DNA of 64,000 nucleotides from Desulfuromonadales bacterium (GCA_024636295.1 JAGXHI010000037.1:37462-101461); one strand, 5' to 3'. Counted from the stretch's first letter, positions 40,496-50,838 are shown. Notes: generated by a model not told the origin, from the sequence alone. Program-made: numbers and translations.

Positions 40496-43400
40496 TTATC
40501 CAGGACCTCCCGCACCTTGAGCAACAGATCTTGCGACGGGAAAGGTTTTTGGATGAAGTCAAAACCTGCCGTGATTAAGTCATCGCTCTTGACTATATTC
40601 CCTGGATATCCACTGGTTGAAAGGATTTTAATCCCGGGGTCGATTTTGCTGATCTCCGCAGCGACTTCTTTGCCGCTTTTCCTCGGCAGGATCATATCCA
40701 GCAATAGAAGGTTGATCCGTTGCCGGTTTTGCATGAATTGAGCGAGCGCCTCTTCACCATCCTTCGCTGTGATGACAGAGTAACCGAAGGATTCCAAGGT
40801 GATTCTGATCAAGTTCAGCATGTTGGGATCATCCTCGGCAATAAGGATTGTCTCATTGCCTCCCTTAACCCGGCTGCGGGTTGTCGCCCCCCAGTCCGGA
40901 GAAGCTGTTTCTTCACTGAGCGGCAGGAAGATATCGAACACCGTGCCCTGTCCCGGTTTGCTGTGGACCCAGATATAGCCGTGATTCTGTTTGATGATCC
41001 CATAGGAAATCGCCAGGCCGAGCCCCGACCCTCGGCCCGCCTCTTTGGTGGTGAAAAAAGGCTCGAATATCTTCTTCTGAGTTTCCGCATCCATCCCCGA
41101 TCCGCTATCGGCAACTGTGATCAGCGCATATTTCCCGGGCTTTGCATATCCTTCCATCGTCAGAAAATCGTCATCGATTTCCTTCAGGCCGGTTCCAATC
41201 GTCAAGCGTCCCCCCTCCAGCATGGCGTCCCGGGCATTGGTCACCAGGTTCATCAGCACCTGCTCGATCAACCCGGCGTCACCCAGCACCTGCAACGGCA
41301 GGTCCACCAGGTTCAGCTGCAACTCGATACTTTCCCTGAGAATCCGGTCAAGCATCTTCCGCAGCTCGAGGATAAGTTCATTGAGGAAAAAAGGCTTCAG
41401 GTTAACGGGCTCTTTTCTGCTGAAAACCAACAGCCTTCTGGTGAGAACCGCAGCCTTGTCAGCGGCCTGGAGCACTAACTGCATATCCTCTCTTGGCTTG
41501 CTGCCGACCGCCAGCTTGTCAAGGACCATGGCGCCATACCCCATAATCACATTGAGGATATTATTGAAATCGTGGGCGATCCCCCCGGTCAGGGTGCCGA
41601 CAGCTTCCATTTTCTGGGCGTGTTGGAGTTGGGCTTCGAGCTTTTGGCGCTCGGTGATGTCACTGAAGATACCTAATAAATATTGTTTGCCTGATAGTTC
41701 GACCGGTGACGTTTGGACATCAGCATAAAAAACGCTACCGCCTTTTCTTTTTACGGGCAGAGCCGGTGAAACGCTGATTTCATTTCTGAATTGTTTTGCA
41801 AATTGTTCCATAACAGAGGGAAGAGCTTTCTCGGGATGAATGTCCATGACGCCGAGATTGTTGATTTCTTCCCGAGAATAGCCCAACATGCGGCAAATCG
41901 ATGCATTGGCAAAATGGAATTTCTTACTTTCAGCATCCGCGAGGAGTATCCCGTCATACGTGTTGTCAAAAATAATTCTGAATTTTTCTTCCGAGGTTCT
42001 GATCTCCGCTTCACTCAGCCGGTGTTCAATGATGTGCCCCAGAAGATCGGTGATTGTATCGAGAAGGCTCCTTTCTTCCTTGAGAAAAGGTCCCTCATCC
42101 TCAGTGGGCTCTTCCTCAAGATAACAGATTGTCACCGTGCCGAATTTCTTCCTGTGAACCAGTATATCCGCTTTTTGACGCCATTCCGTCTCCCGGAAAT
42201 TCGCTGTCTTGAATTCTGTCGAATTCAGCGTTATTCGGGCAGCACAAATCTCCGGATACTGCCAGCCGGAAGGCAAGAGGCCAACCGCTTGCCGCACGAA
42301 TTCTTCAATCGATAGCCCGAATTTAGTAGTGAGTCGGGAGATAGCATTTATGCATCCAAGCTCCTTGATTCGCTCATGAAGCACATGCTCCGTATATTTT
42401 CGCACGGTGATGTCCCGACCCACACCGCTGAACCCTATGGGTCTGCCGTGTGAATCACTCAGCAGCATGCCATTGAAGTCGTAGGGAATCTGCCCGCCTT
42501 CCTTGGTCACGAGCAGCGTTTCCAGAGAAATACTGCCTTGTTGAAGCGCTGTTTGGAGGACACCATCGAGCCGTTCCCGATCCGCTTCTCCGACAAAATC
42601 CCGGGGATTCATCATGGCAATTTCCGGATCGAGATAACCGGTCACCCGATTCAGGGCCTTATTCCAGCGAAGGAATCGTCCCTTCAGATCAATGACAAAG
42701 AAGATGTCCTCCAGGCTATTGAGTGCCTTCTTGGTAAAGGTCTGCTCTTCGCTCAGTTTTTCCTGTAGCCTCTCTCTGGAGAGGGCAATCCCGATGCTGC
42801 TTGCCAAACCTTCGAAAAAAAGAATCATTTCCGGCGTGAACTGGTCAGGTCGATGATCGTTGAATTGCATCAGGCCGATGATTTCCTCACCGATCCGCAG
42901 GGGGATGAGCGCCACCGATTCATAGCCTTGATCATGGCAATAGTTGCAGGTGCGTCCCTGGCGGTCCGCTTCGGACCTCGGGGTCAGCAGTTGGCTGGTA
43001 CAGTTGGTCCAGAAGGTGCCCTCTGCGGTGAAGTGAGGCAGATCCGGGTTGGTTCGGCCGCGGAGGATGTTGCCGCACATACATCCGAGCATCGGATTTC
43101 CGCTGCCGTCGCCCTCAAGATCTACGACCCCGTTGCAGATGGATAAAAACCGCTCCGAGCTCAGGAAGTCCTCACTAAAACCGTCGGAGGCGAAATAGGG
43201 ATAGTCATCGCCATCACGCAGGCGAATGGCCACGGCATCAACGAATTTGTTCTTTTTGATTACGGCCAGAACCTCGCGTATCATTTCTTTAGCGCTTGAC
43301 CGGCGGTTCAGTAAGGTCAGAATTTGATGGGCGAGGCGTTGCTGTTCTTCCATCTTTTTACGCGCAGTGATGTCCCGCAGGGAAAGCAGGAAGGCTTTTG

Positions 43401-43677
43401 CTCCCTCCCACTCGATCTCAACCAGGCGCATTGCTGCGACTTTCAAGAATCCTTTCGGCGTGAGCACCTCGATCTCGGTGCTCTCTTCCCCGCCGGCCAG
43501 AAATCCGATCTCGGCGCCCAGCATTTCAGCTACCGGACGTTCGAACAGTGTTTCTGTCGCCGGGTTGGCATAAAGGAGGATGCCGTCCGGGGAAATTGTC
43601 AGCAAGGCATCGGGAGACTTCTCGATGATCAGCTGCAGGCTTTCCTCGCTGGCAATCCTTTTCCGTTCTTCAATCAT
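40492..43677 (-). CDS. Hybrid sensor histidine kinase: PAS-GAF-PAS-(GAF)-PAS-HisKA-HATPase-REC
   Basis: [21 protein letters not shown]-box, [39 protein letters not shown]...[12 protein letters not shown]. Confidence 0.95.
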   Translation of the reverse strand: MIEERKRIASEESLQLIIEKSPDALLTISPDGILLYANPATETLFERPVAEMLGAEIGFLAGGEESTEIEVLTPKGFLKVAAMRLVEIEWEGAKAFLLSLRDITARKKMEEQQRLAHQILTLLNRRSSAKEMIREVLAVIKKNKFVDAVAIRLRDGDDYPYFASDGFSEDFLSSERFLSICNGVVDLEGDGSGNPMLGCMCGNILRGRTNPDLPHFTAEGTFWTNCTSQLLTPRSEADRQGRTCNYCHDQGYESVALIPLRIGEEIIGLMQFNDHRPDQFTPEMILFFEGLASSIGIALSRERLQEKLSEEQTFTKKALNSLEDIFFVIDLKGRFLRWNKALNRVTGYLDPEIAMMNPRDFVGEADRERLDGVLQTALQQGSISLETLLVTKEGGQIPYDFNGMLLSDSHGRPIGFSGVGRDITVRKYTEHVLHERIKELGCINAISRLTTKFGLSIEEFVRQAVGLLPSGWQYPEICAARITLNSTEFKTANFRETEWRQKADILVHRKKFGTVTICYLEEEPTEDEGPFLKEERSLLDTITDLLGHIIEHRLSEAEIRTSEEKFRIIFDNTYDGILLADAESKKFHFANASICRMLGYSREEINNLGVMDIHPEKALPSVMEQFAKQFRNEISVSPALPVKRKGGSVFYADVQTSPVELSGKQYLLGIFSDITERQKLEAQLQHAQKMEAVGTLTGGIAHDFNNILNVIMGYGAMVLDKLAVGSKPREDMQLVLQAADKAAVLTRRLLVFSRKEPVNLKPFFLNELILELRKMLDRILRESIELQLNLVDLPLQVLGDAGLIEQVLMNLVTNARDAMLEGGRLTIGTGLKEIDDDFLTMEGYAKPGKYALITVADSGSGMDAETQKKIFEPFFTTKEAGRGSGLGLAISYGIIKQNHGYIWVHSKPGQGTVFDIFLPLSEETASPDWGATTRSRVKGGNETILIAEDDPNMLNLIRITLESFGYSVITAKDGEEALAQFMQNRQRINLLLLDMILPRKSGKEVAAEISKIDPGIKILSTSGYPGNIVKSDDLITAGFDFIQKPFPSQDLLLKVREVLDK

Positions 43678-43760
43678 AATGACGTCCCTTGGGGAGTAGT
43701 GCCGGCTATGCTCATGGCCTTAAGCCCCGCGTTGCAAACATCAGACCGCCCCGGAGAGGC

Positions 43761-44174
43761 TTAGGTTTCATCCGCTGACTCTTTTTTCGTCCATGACTCC
43801 AACTTTCCACCGACGGGCCGCAGGTCAAGCCCGACCAGCACCCGTTCGGTGTTCGAGAGATCGCCGATAATCTTGCGGATCGGTTCCGGCAGCTTCCTGA
43901 TCAGGGTCGGAATCGCCAGAATCTGGTCTCCGGCGGCCAACTGTAGGTGCTCCAGATGGTCGATGACCTCGATGCGGAATTTCCCCGGTATATGCTCCTC
44001 GCAGAGTTTCTTGAGGTTGGTAAAGGCGGTCAGGGACTTGGTGGTCTGGCCCGCGACATAGAGTTTGAGGTCCCATTGGACGGTGTCGGTCGTTTCTTTT
44101 TCCGGCCCGTCTCCTGATTTCGGAGCTGCTGCTGGGGGCGTCGACGACTCGCCCTGGTTATTTTTCGTCGTCAT
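43761..44174 (-). CDS. kaiB: Circadian clock protein KaiB
   Basis: [87 protein letters not shown]. Confidence 0.95.
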   Translation of the reverse strand: MTTKNNQGESSTPPAAAPKSGDGPEKETTDTVQWDLKLYVAGQTTKSLTAFTNLKKLCEEHIPGKFRIEVIDHLEHLQLAAGDQILAIPTLIRKLPEPIRKIIGDLSNTERVLVGLDLRPVGGKLESWTKKESADET

Positions 44175-45945
44175 AAGTATCCTTTAAGTCGCTCTTGGGT
44201 TGCTTTTTCGGCGCCCTGCTCTCTTTTGACGGGTCCGCCTGGCGGATATCGGCGATCACACGGCGATCCGCGGCCAGAATCTGATTCTGTCGCTCCTGGT
44301 CTTTCAGCATGGCCAGCACTTCATCTTCGGCGGTGGAGAAATCCGAACGGATTTCATTGATCTTCGCCTCCATGATCAGCCGCTTCTTCTCCAGCAGCCG
44401 TTGTGCTCTTTGCAGTTCTTCCTGGCGCTCTTCGGCGTCCAGCGCTTCCTTCATCTCCTGAACCTTGCGCGCCGTGCCGGTCAGGACCAGTCCCCGCCCC
44501 ACGTACACGTCGTTGAGATCGATGCCCCTGTCGGTGATCAGAAATTCACGGATCTGGTTGGAATGGGACATCCCTCTGGATTTGAGGACGTACAGCACTC
44601 GCGTTCGTTCGCCGTTATATTCGATCTGCCGGACCAGCAGCCAGGTATCGACGAGAGACGTCACCGCGACCTGGGTCTGCTCCAGGTCCCCGTCACCATG
44701 GGTCAGGCTGGTGCAGAGGGTGGTGATGTCGTTGTTTTTCAGCATGTCGATCATGCGCAGCAACATATTTTTGATTTCATCCACGGTGCCGATATTCGTC
44801 AGGCTGGATATCGGGTCGATCACCGCGATGGCCGGCCGAAATTCCTCCATCTGTTTGTGGACAGTGAGGAGGTGCATCTCCAGACCGGTATAGGTCGGCC
44901 GTGCCACGTGAAAGCGCAGCAACCCCTTCTTCACCCAGGGTTGAAGATTTATGCCGATGGACCGGCCATTGCGCATGACCTGGTCGGCCGATTCCTCCGA
45001 GGCGATATAAAGGCAGCGTTCGCCCCGGGCGCAGGCTGCGTTGACCAAATGAACGGCCAGACTGGTTTTGCCGGTACCGGCGGTGCCGGAAACCAGGATA
45101 CTGCTGCCGCGGTAATAACCCTTGCCGCCGAGCATGGTGTCAAGCCGCGGAACACCACTCGATACCCGCCCGGTTGTCGCCTTATGGTTCAGTCCGACGG
45201 CGGTAACCGGCAAGACCGAGATACCGCTCGCATCGATCAGGAAGGGATATTCGTTGGTGCCGTGCAGGGCGCCTCGATATTTGACGATTCGCAGGCGGCG
45301 TGTGGCTCTCTGGTCGGCCACCCGGTGGTCGAGCATGATGACACAATCGGCGACGTATTCTTCGAGACCGTGTCGGGTGAGAGTCTCTTCGCCCTGTTCA
45401 CCAGTGATGATCGCGGTGACCCCCTGGTCCTTCAACCAGCGGAACAGCCGACGGAGCTCCGCCCGCAGGATACTGGCGTTCGCCAGCCCGGAAAAAAGCA
45501 CCTCGATGGTGTCGAGCACGACCCGCTTGGCGCCGATCGATCTGATGGCATGGCCCAGCCGGATGAACAACCCTTCCAGGTCATAGTCGCCTGTCTCCGC
45601 AAATTCGCTCCGTTCGATGAAAACGTGGTCGACCATGAGCTTCTTTTTTTCGATCAGATCCGTAAGATCGAAGCCGAGAGAGGCGACATTCTTGGTCAGT
45701 TCCTCCACATTCTCCTCAAAAGCGAGAAAGACGCCCGGTTCGTTAAACTGGACCGCGCCGCGCACCAGAAACTCCATGGAAAACAGGGTCTTGCCGCAAC
45801 CGGCGCCGCCGCAAAGCAGTGTGGGACGACCGGCCGGTAGCCCGCCGCCCGTGATCTGGTCGAATCCGGTGATCCCAGTCGGCGCTTTCGACAGTGATGC
45901 CGGCAGAACCTGCCGGGCTTTAGACATGGTCTTTTTCCGCATCAT
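44158..45945 (-). CDS. kaiC: KaiC family clock ATPase/kinase with C-terminal coiled-coil extension
   Basis: Two RecA-like domains: [15 protein letters not shown] and [17 protein letters not shown] pairs; [39 protein letters not shown]. Confidence 0.95.
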   Translation of the reverse strand: MMRKKTMSKARQVLPASLSKAPTGITGFDQITGGGLPAGRPTLLCGGAGCGKTLFSMEFLVRGAVQFNEPGVFLAFEENVEELTKNVASLGFDLTDLIEKKKLMVDHVFIERSEFAETGDYDLEGLFIRLGHAIRSIGAKRVVLDTIEVLFSGLANASILRAELRRLFRWLKDQGVTAIITGEQGEETLTRHGLEEYVADCVIMLDHRVADQRATRRLRIVKYRGALHGTNEYPFLIDASGISVLPVTAVGLNHKATTGRVSSGVPRLDTMLGGKGYYRGSSILVSGTAGTGKTSLAVHLVNAACARGERCLYIASEESADQVMRNGRSIGINLQPWVKKGLLRFHVARPTYTGLEMHLLTVHKQMEEFRPAIAVIDPISSLTNIGTVDEIKNMLLRMIDMLKNNDITTLCTSLTHGDGDLEQTQVAVTSLVDTWLLVRQIEYNGERTRVLYVLKSRGMSHSNQIREFLITDRGIDLNDVYVGRGLVLTGTARKVQEMKEALDAEERQEELQRAQRLLEKKRLIMEAKINEIRSDFSTAEDEVLAMLKDQERQNQILAADRRVIADIRQADPSKESRAPKKQPKSDLKDTYDDEK

Positions 45946-46471
45946 CGGTCTCCTCTGCGATCACCACTCGATCTTTTCCGCTTCTCTTGGCGTGATAAAG
46001 TGCCGCGTCGGCTTTTTCAACGAGGGTTTGATGGGTTCTTGTCGTCGTCCCGCATGAGGCCACGCCGATACTTACGGTCACTGTCCGGCCATCAGGCAGC
46101 CGACCTCTCAGCGCCGTTCTCAGCCGGTTGGCAAAAATCCCGGCTGCCTGGCGATCAGTCAAAGGCAGGATGACGGCGAACTCCTCCCCGCCGTAACGAC
46201 AACAGACATTCGAACTGCGAGACTTCAGCAAAAGGGTTTTTCCCAGCGAGGCCAGAATTCGTTCACCTTCCCGGTGTCCATAACTGTCATTGACCTGTTT
46301 GAAGACCTGTTTGAAATCGTCGATATCTATCATCATCAGGGAGAGGAGCGTGCCATACCGCACAAAACGCCTGACCTCCAGGTCGATCTGTTGATAAAAG
46401 CAGGTATGATTGAAGAGGCCTGTCAGGCCATCGTGCAAGGACAAGCCGATGATTTTTTCGCACCCCGTCAA
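45920..46471 (-). CDS. Diguanylate cyclase (GGEEF) domain protein
   Basis: DGLTGLFNHTCFYQQI, DIDDFKQVFKQVNDSYGH, RYGGEEFAVILPL, SIGVAS, ADAALYHAKRSGKDRV. Confidence 0.92.
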   Translation of the reverse strand: MTGCEKIIGLSLHDGLTGLFNHTCFYQQIDLEVRRFVRYGTLLSLMMIDIDDFKQVFKQVNDSYGHREGERILASLGKTLLLKSRSSNVCCRYGGEEFAVILPLTDRQAAGIFANRLRTALRGRLPDGRTVTVSIGVASCGTTTRTHQTLVEKADAALYHAKRSGKDRVVIAEETDDAEKDHV

Positions 46472-46603
46472 ATAAAGTCGATTATACTGTTATTGTGTAA
46501 CTTCATGGGAAAATATATTTTGCCGACCTGCATGAGGTTAGGTAGTTCTAACCATTGTTGAAGGAGCGGCCGGAATATGCACCTATCCGACTCACATTCA
46601 GCA

Positions 46604-46837
46604 TCAGGGGAAAAGTTGCTCCAGCAGCTCATCCCTCGTGAGACCGTGGTGTGATAATGGAAGCAAGAGTGCCGATCTTGAGCGGATTGTGAGCGGGGAT
46701 CGTGATGTGTGGTGCTCGTCCGTTGGAGTGGTGGCGGTCAGCCTGAGATGGCTGCCTGTCTGGCGGTTGATATGGTAATCGAGGCTGCTGAGGGCTTTCG
46801 CCAGCGCATTTCCGTTGAGGTCGCGCGGGAGCTTCAT
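46604..46837 (-). pseudogene. HicA/YcfA-like toxin remnant (frameshifted)
   Basis: MKLPRDLNGNALAKALSSLDYHINRQTGSHLRLTAT; then another frame ITIPAHNPLKIGTLASII, then GLTRDELLEQLF. Confidence 0.7.
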
Positions 46838-46891
46838 ACCGCGAGGACTTCCTCGTGGACAAAATGACAACTCCCAGTGTCCGCACGAATT

Positions 46892-47063
46892 GCGCAACAC
46901 CCATTCAGTCTCAAGAATCACGGTTTCGGGGATGAAAATCTCGGGAGCGGTGAAGATCTCCCGTGCCTGTGCCATCTGGATCTGGTCGCCGCCCGTCAGT
47001 AACCTTACAACGATGTTGGTGTCAACGGCTATCTCCCTGGCGCCTCTGCGGATCGCCTCCTCC
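46892..47063 (-). pseudogene. VapC (PIN) 5' fragment plus antitoxin 3' scrap; duplicated from the locus at 53906..54087
   Basis: IAVDTNIVVRLLTGGDQIQMAQAREIFTAPEIFIPETVILETEWVLR, near-identical DNA to 53906..54087. Confidence 0.8.
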
Positions 47064-47164
47064 TTCTTTATCAGGCCGAATGTGGCCTCTTATAGCGTTT
47101 CGATGGCAAGCCGAACCTGCTGCCGCCCTGGCAGAGCCTGACTTGCAGAAGCAGGGAGACAGAC

Positions 47165-47925
47165 ATGAGTAAACACTCCTCGCCGCGTAGCTCTTGTGAA
47201 CAATTTTCGGACCGGGCTTTTGAGAAAATGCAGCTCGAAGAGGAAATGCGCCATCTGTTGCGCAGTTGCTACCGGGAAGTGAGCTTTGAATTACCGCTGA
47301 AACGCGATGACGGGTCCATTGCACTGTTCAATGGCTACCGGGTCCAGCACGATCAGAGCCGCGGGCCGACCAAGGGTGGGCTGCGTTATCATCCCGATGT
47401 TGATCTTGACCATTTCGTCGCTCTGGCTACATTGACCGGCTGATCAAAACCGTGAACGAGACCAACCGGCCGGCGTCCTTGAAAGGGACGGATGGCTTCG
47501 GCGATGACATCAGTAACGAGAAGTTGCTCGAACTGGAGGTCGACATCCTGATCCCGGCAGCCATCGGACAAGTCATCACCGGTAAAAATGCCGCGCAGAT
47601 TCAGGCCGGGTTGATTGTGGAAGCCGCCCATATGCCGATCGACTGTGAAGGTGACACGGCGCTTCGTGAGCGGGGAGTTATGGTTGTCCCCGACATTCTC
47701 GCCAATGCCGGTGGTGTGACTGTCTCTTACCTCGAGTGGGTTCAGAACCGTCATCGCTACCAGTGGGGCGAAAAACAGGTCAACGACGAACTGGAGCAGC
47801 GCCTTGAACATGCCTGGCAGGATGTTTGCGAGCAGGCGAGCGAGGATAATGTGGATTTGCGCCTGGCAGCCTATATGATCGCCATCGAACGCATCGCCAA
47901 GGCTATCCACCTCAGGGGATTCTAA
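47165..47925 (+). pseudogene. Glutamate dehydrogenase with internal deletion/frame change
   Basis: N-terminal RSCYREVSFELPLKRDDGSIALFNGYRVQHDQSRGPTKGGLRYHPDVDLDHFVALA then C-terminal LELEVDILIPAAIGQVITGKNAAQIQAGLIVEAAHMPIDCEGDTALRERGVMVVPDILANAGGVTVSYLEWVQN; catalytic/NAD core missing. Confidence 0.88.
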
Positions 47926-47975
47926 AGCAGTCAACGGTTTGCCTGAAACGCAGAGGTCCTGCCCGGGAATAGGTT

Positions 47976-48185
47976 TTGAGCTATAGCCTCGAATTCAAGG
48001 AATCGGCCCGGCTCAAGGGAATGGCCGACTGCTATAAGATCAAGCTGAAAAATGCCGGCTTTCGGCTGGTCTATCAGGTAGATGACAGCCGGGTGGTGGT
48101 CATTGTCTTGGCGGTGGGAAAGCGGGAGAATCTGACAGTGTACAAGGTGGCGTTAACGGCACCAGCCCGCCATTTCCAAATTGCA
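47976..48185 (+). pseudogene. RelE-family toxin with internal deletion
   Basis: MSYSLEFKESA joined directly to RLKGMADCYKIKLKNAGFRLVYQVDDSRVVVIVLAVGKRE; the ~30-aa central helix region of RelE is missing. Confidence 0.7.
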
Positions 48186-48356
48186 GTCTTTCAGGTCCGA
48201 CCTGCTTGCTGCGCACCATTCAATAAAAAACATGCATGTAAGATATCGATCTAGAAGGTGAATTCGAGAACCGTCCCCCATATGAACCAAGTATTTACTT
48301 TTATGTTCAAGCTGGTTGGCTCGGTCCGACCCGCCTACACGGGCTGGAAGCCAGCT

Positions 48357-49052
48357 CTAGGGGATATCAAGCCAGGGGGTGCCCGGTTCCCGTTCAATGC
48401 GAAGCGGCTCTCGACGGGCCGGATTCCAGAAATATGTCAGATAGCAGAAATCACGGGTGTTTGAAAGAACCCTTTCTGTGAAGATGGCTGCATTGATACC
48501 ATCGCAACGGGTCGACGTCACCAGCAGACCGTTCTGCCCCTGGTCATGCAAGTATCTGCCGATCGCCTGAGTAAATGCGTAGTCCATTGGATCCAACAGG
48601 GCGGGATAGTCTGCTTCTTTTCCGACAAGGTTGATCAGAACACCCTGGCACAAGATCAACACCACACGGCGGTCAGCCGAGATGTCGATATCTTCTCCGG
48701 CAAAAGAGTCCTCCACAAAACGACGCCAGTGGTAGACCGTCTCGAAGATAGTGGTTTCCATTTCGGTCGATCCGTACCACACTCCATAGAGTCGTCCATC
48801 GCTGAACCGGGTTTCCTGCCAGTTGTCAGGGATGAAAGGATAGGCGATCGCCACGCCGTAATCGAATGGTCGCGTGACCATTGGAGCATGCGAAGGGGTG
48901 TGGCCGACCATTTCCGCCGCCACGGCAATTTCAGTGTCCAGACCTCCATCACCGAGGTCATCATAGCAGTCGATGGACTCTCTGGCAGTTTTTATGTTGC
49001 GATACAGATCGCCGCGAAAGTCGGTGATCGTCGTCAGCAATTCGGGAAACAT
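48357..49052 (-). CDS. RES-domain toxin
   Basis: SDGRLYGVWYGSTEMETTIFETVYHWRRFVED, 231 aa; paired with a Xre/MbcA/ParS-like antitoxin. Confidence 0.85.
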   Translation of the reverse strand: MFPELLTTITDFRGDLYRNIKTARESIDCYDDLGDGGLDTEIAVAAEMVGHTPSHAPMVTRPFDYGVAIAYPFIPDNWQETRFSDGRLYGVWYGSTEMETTIFETVYHWRRFVEDSFAGEDIDISADRRVVLILCQGVLINLVGKEADYPALLDPMDYAFTQAIGRYLHDQGQNGLLVTSTRCDGINAAIFTERVLSNTRDFCYLTYFWNPARREPLRIEREPGTPWLDIP

Positions 49053-49055
49053 CGA

Positions 49056-49457
49056 TCAGCGCCCTCTTTCGAAGTCAAGGTAGCGGCGAACTGCCAGAAG
49101 CCCCTCATAGCCCTGTTTCATAATATCCAGAGGAGCGGCGTTGCCGAATCGGCGGTTCGGCTGCGAAACCCAACGATAAGCAAGGTCTATGTTGTGCGGG
49201 AAAATTAGTCGCAACGACTTGTGGATACCCAGCAGATGTCCCGCACGGCCAAGCAGATCCTGATTGTCGGCAAAGGCGTGGCCTCTGCGGTAGCGTGACA
49301 ATGTCGTGCGCCCTTGCGTGGAGAGTCCGAGCAGGGCGGCCTGGTCTCTGGGTGTCAAACTCCAGTGGTCAAACAGGCCGATAATCATCTGCGTTAAACG
49401 TCGTCGGTTATCGGCGTCATGCAGATCCATGGGGGCCTGGACGAGTGGGCGTGTCAT
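49056..49457 (-). CDS. Xre/MbcA/ParS-type antitoxin
   Basis: LTPRDQAALLGLSTQGRTTLSRYRRG..., ...DIMKQGYEGLLAVRRYLDFERG. Confidence 0.85.
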   Translation of the reverse strand: MTRPLVQAPMDLHDADNRRRLTQMIIGLFDHWSLTPRDQAALLGLSTQGRTTLSRYRRGHAFADNQDLLGRAGHLLGIHKSLRLIFPHNIDLAYRWVSQPNRRFGNAAPLDIMKQGYEGLLAVRRYLDFERGR

Positions 49458-49474
49458 AGGAACCTCCTTTGTCT

Positions 49475-49488
49475 GTAACATATGTTAC
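49475..49488. promoter_or_regulatory. Perfect 14-bp palindrome GTAACATATGTTAC upstream of the RES/Xre operon
   Basis: Direct sequence; ~17 bp upstream of the antitoxin ATG; an extra GTAAC half-site at 49496..49500. Confidence 0.65.
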
Positions 49489-49667
49489 GATAATTGTAAC
49501 TTTCATTAAGGAGGAGTCAAGAAAAATCATCCATCCGCGAGCTTTGAGGGATTTTATCGCTATCGAAATCGCTATCGGGATTGAAATCGGATTCCAGGCT
49601 ATACGCGGATTCCAGGCTATACGTAGCTTTCGATCCGGGTTCTGTAAGAGGTGAGTGTTTTTAGGTG

Positions 49668-49806
49668 AAGAGGATCTCGTCGGTGTAGGAGGCTCTTAGA
49701 GTGGCGATTTTGATGCTGAAAACAGACCTGTAAGGCTGTTTTGGGCAGGTGTTTTCATGGATTCTATTTTGATTACAGTGAGTTGGCCAGGTCCGACCCC
49801 GGTCAT
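49668..49806. repeat. 139-bp dispersed direct repeat, copy 1
   Basis: aagaggatctcgtcggtgtaggaggctcttagag...ggtccgaccccggtcat; copy 2 at 56054..56192. Confidence 0.95.
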
Positions 49807-49876
49807 CATCCCGCAAAGGGATGTGCATCTGATATCGCCCGCAAAAGGCTGAAACAATGAAGGCAGCAGGCGATGT

Positions 49877-50644
49877 TCACACCTTCCCCACGGGGGCGAG
49901 ATAGACGGCGAACTCCTCCGTCCCGTCCACATCCAACAGCGCGTCCGTGAGATCCTGATCGTAGGCGGCGATGGCGCAGGTGCCGGCGCTGATCGCTTCA
50001 CAGGCCAGGTAGAGGTTCTGGCAGAGGTGACCGGCATCGAGGGCGATGACCTTGGCTGAAGCCTCCGCGTAGCGCCACTCCGTACGGGCAGGAAGCGCCG
50101 TCCAGATGAAGGTGACGGCCCCCTGTGCGGCAAAGCGCTGCCCGCGGGCGGCCTCGGCGAGCCGGGAGGGAAGATCAGGAACGTCCCGCTCCAGGACAAG
50201 GGCATGATCGAGGGGGAGGTAGCGGTAGAGCGCGGGGGAGAGGCCCTCGATATTGAGCGCCGCCAGGTACGTCTCGAAGGGGTGGCGGCACCCGGCCGAG
50301 GGGACGGTGCGCAGCACCGCCGCCTCATGCAGCCGCGCCCGCACCCCCTGCACCGACCAGAGCAGGAAGGCCAGCTCCGCCAGGGGCAGCGGCTCGGAGC
50401 GAAAGCGGCGGCGGCTTTCACGGTGGGCCATGGCGTCGAGCAGGTCGCAGGGGGGGATCTGCCATGATTTGCGGGGAGGCAAGGGGATGAGCGTCGCTCC
50501 ATCCGGTGCGGGCTTCTGGACGGGAGGCGGCGCCACACCTCGCGCCTGGGGCGTGCCGCGCCAGTCGACCTCGCGCCTGATGCGGTCGGTCAGGAAGTGG
50601 CGGCCCGATTCACGGGTGATCGACGGAGGGGCAGCGCGTTTCAT
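49877..50644 (-). CDS. SagB/ThcOx-type nitroreductase-family oxidoreductase
   Basis: AMAHRESRRRFRSEPLPLAELAFLLWSVQGVR, PSAGCRHPFETYLAALNIEGLSPALYRYLPLDHAL, AGHLCQNLYLACEAISAGTCAI. Confidence 0.92.
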   Translation of the reverse strand: MKRAAPPSITRESGRHFLTDRIRREVDWRGTPQARGVAPPPVQKPAPDGATLIPLPPRKSWQIPPCDLLDAMAHRESRRRFRSEPLPLAELAFLLWSVQGVRARLHEAAVLRTVPSAGCRHPFETYLAALNIEGLSPALYRYLPLDHALVLERDVPDLPSRLAEAARGQRFAAQGAVTFIWTALPARTEWRYAEASAKVIALDAGHLCQNLYLACEAISAGTCAIAAYDQDLTDALLDVDGTEEFAVYLAPVGKV

Positions 50645-50838
50645 AGGGTCACCTGTCCGGGGTGCAGAGGGGCGATTTGCGGATTGAAAGATCAATTTTA
50701 CTCGATTCGGTGCGATCCGCTGTGTATTCCGGTGAAAGTGGGCCAGTGATTCCGATTTAAACTGGACCACCTGTTCCGCCGGAAAGTGGTCCACCTATCG
50801 GAGCGAAGCGACGCTGGAGTTTTTTTGTAAATCGACTG

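Noticed and set aside
42940-43140. CxxCH (CNYCH) in the histidine kinase as a c-type haem site
   Set aside because: No signal peptide or TM segment around this GAF domain; cytoplasmic location makes c-type haem attachment unlikely.
44401-45840. 479-aa plus-strand ORF antisense to kaiC
   Set aside because: Shadow ORF of a clear KaiC reading frame; composition (many H/D/Q/G) is typical of antisense in GC-rich coding DNA.
49696-50538. 280-aa minus-strand ORF overlapping the SagB-type gene
   Set aside because: Pro/Ser/Arg-rich out-of-frame shadow; the SagB frame carries all family motifs.
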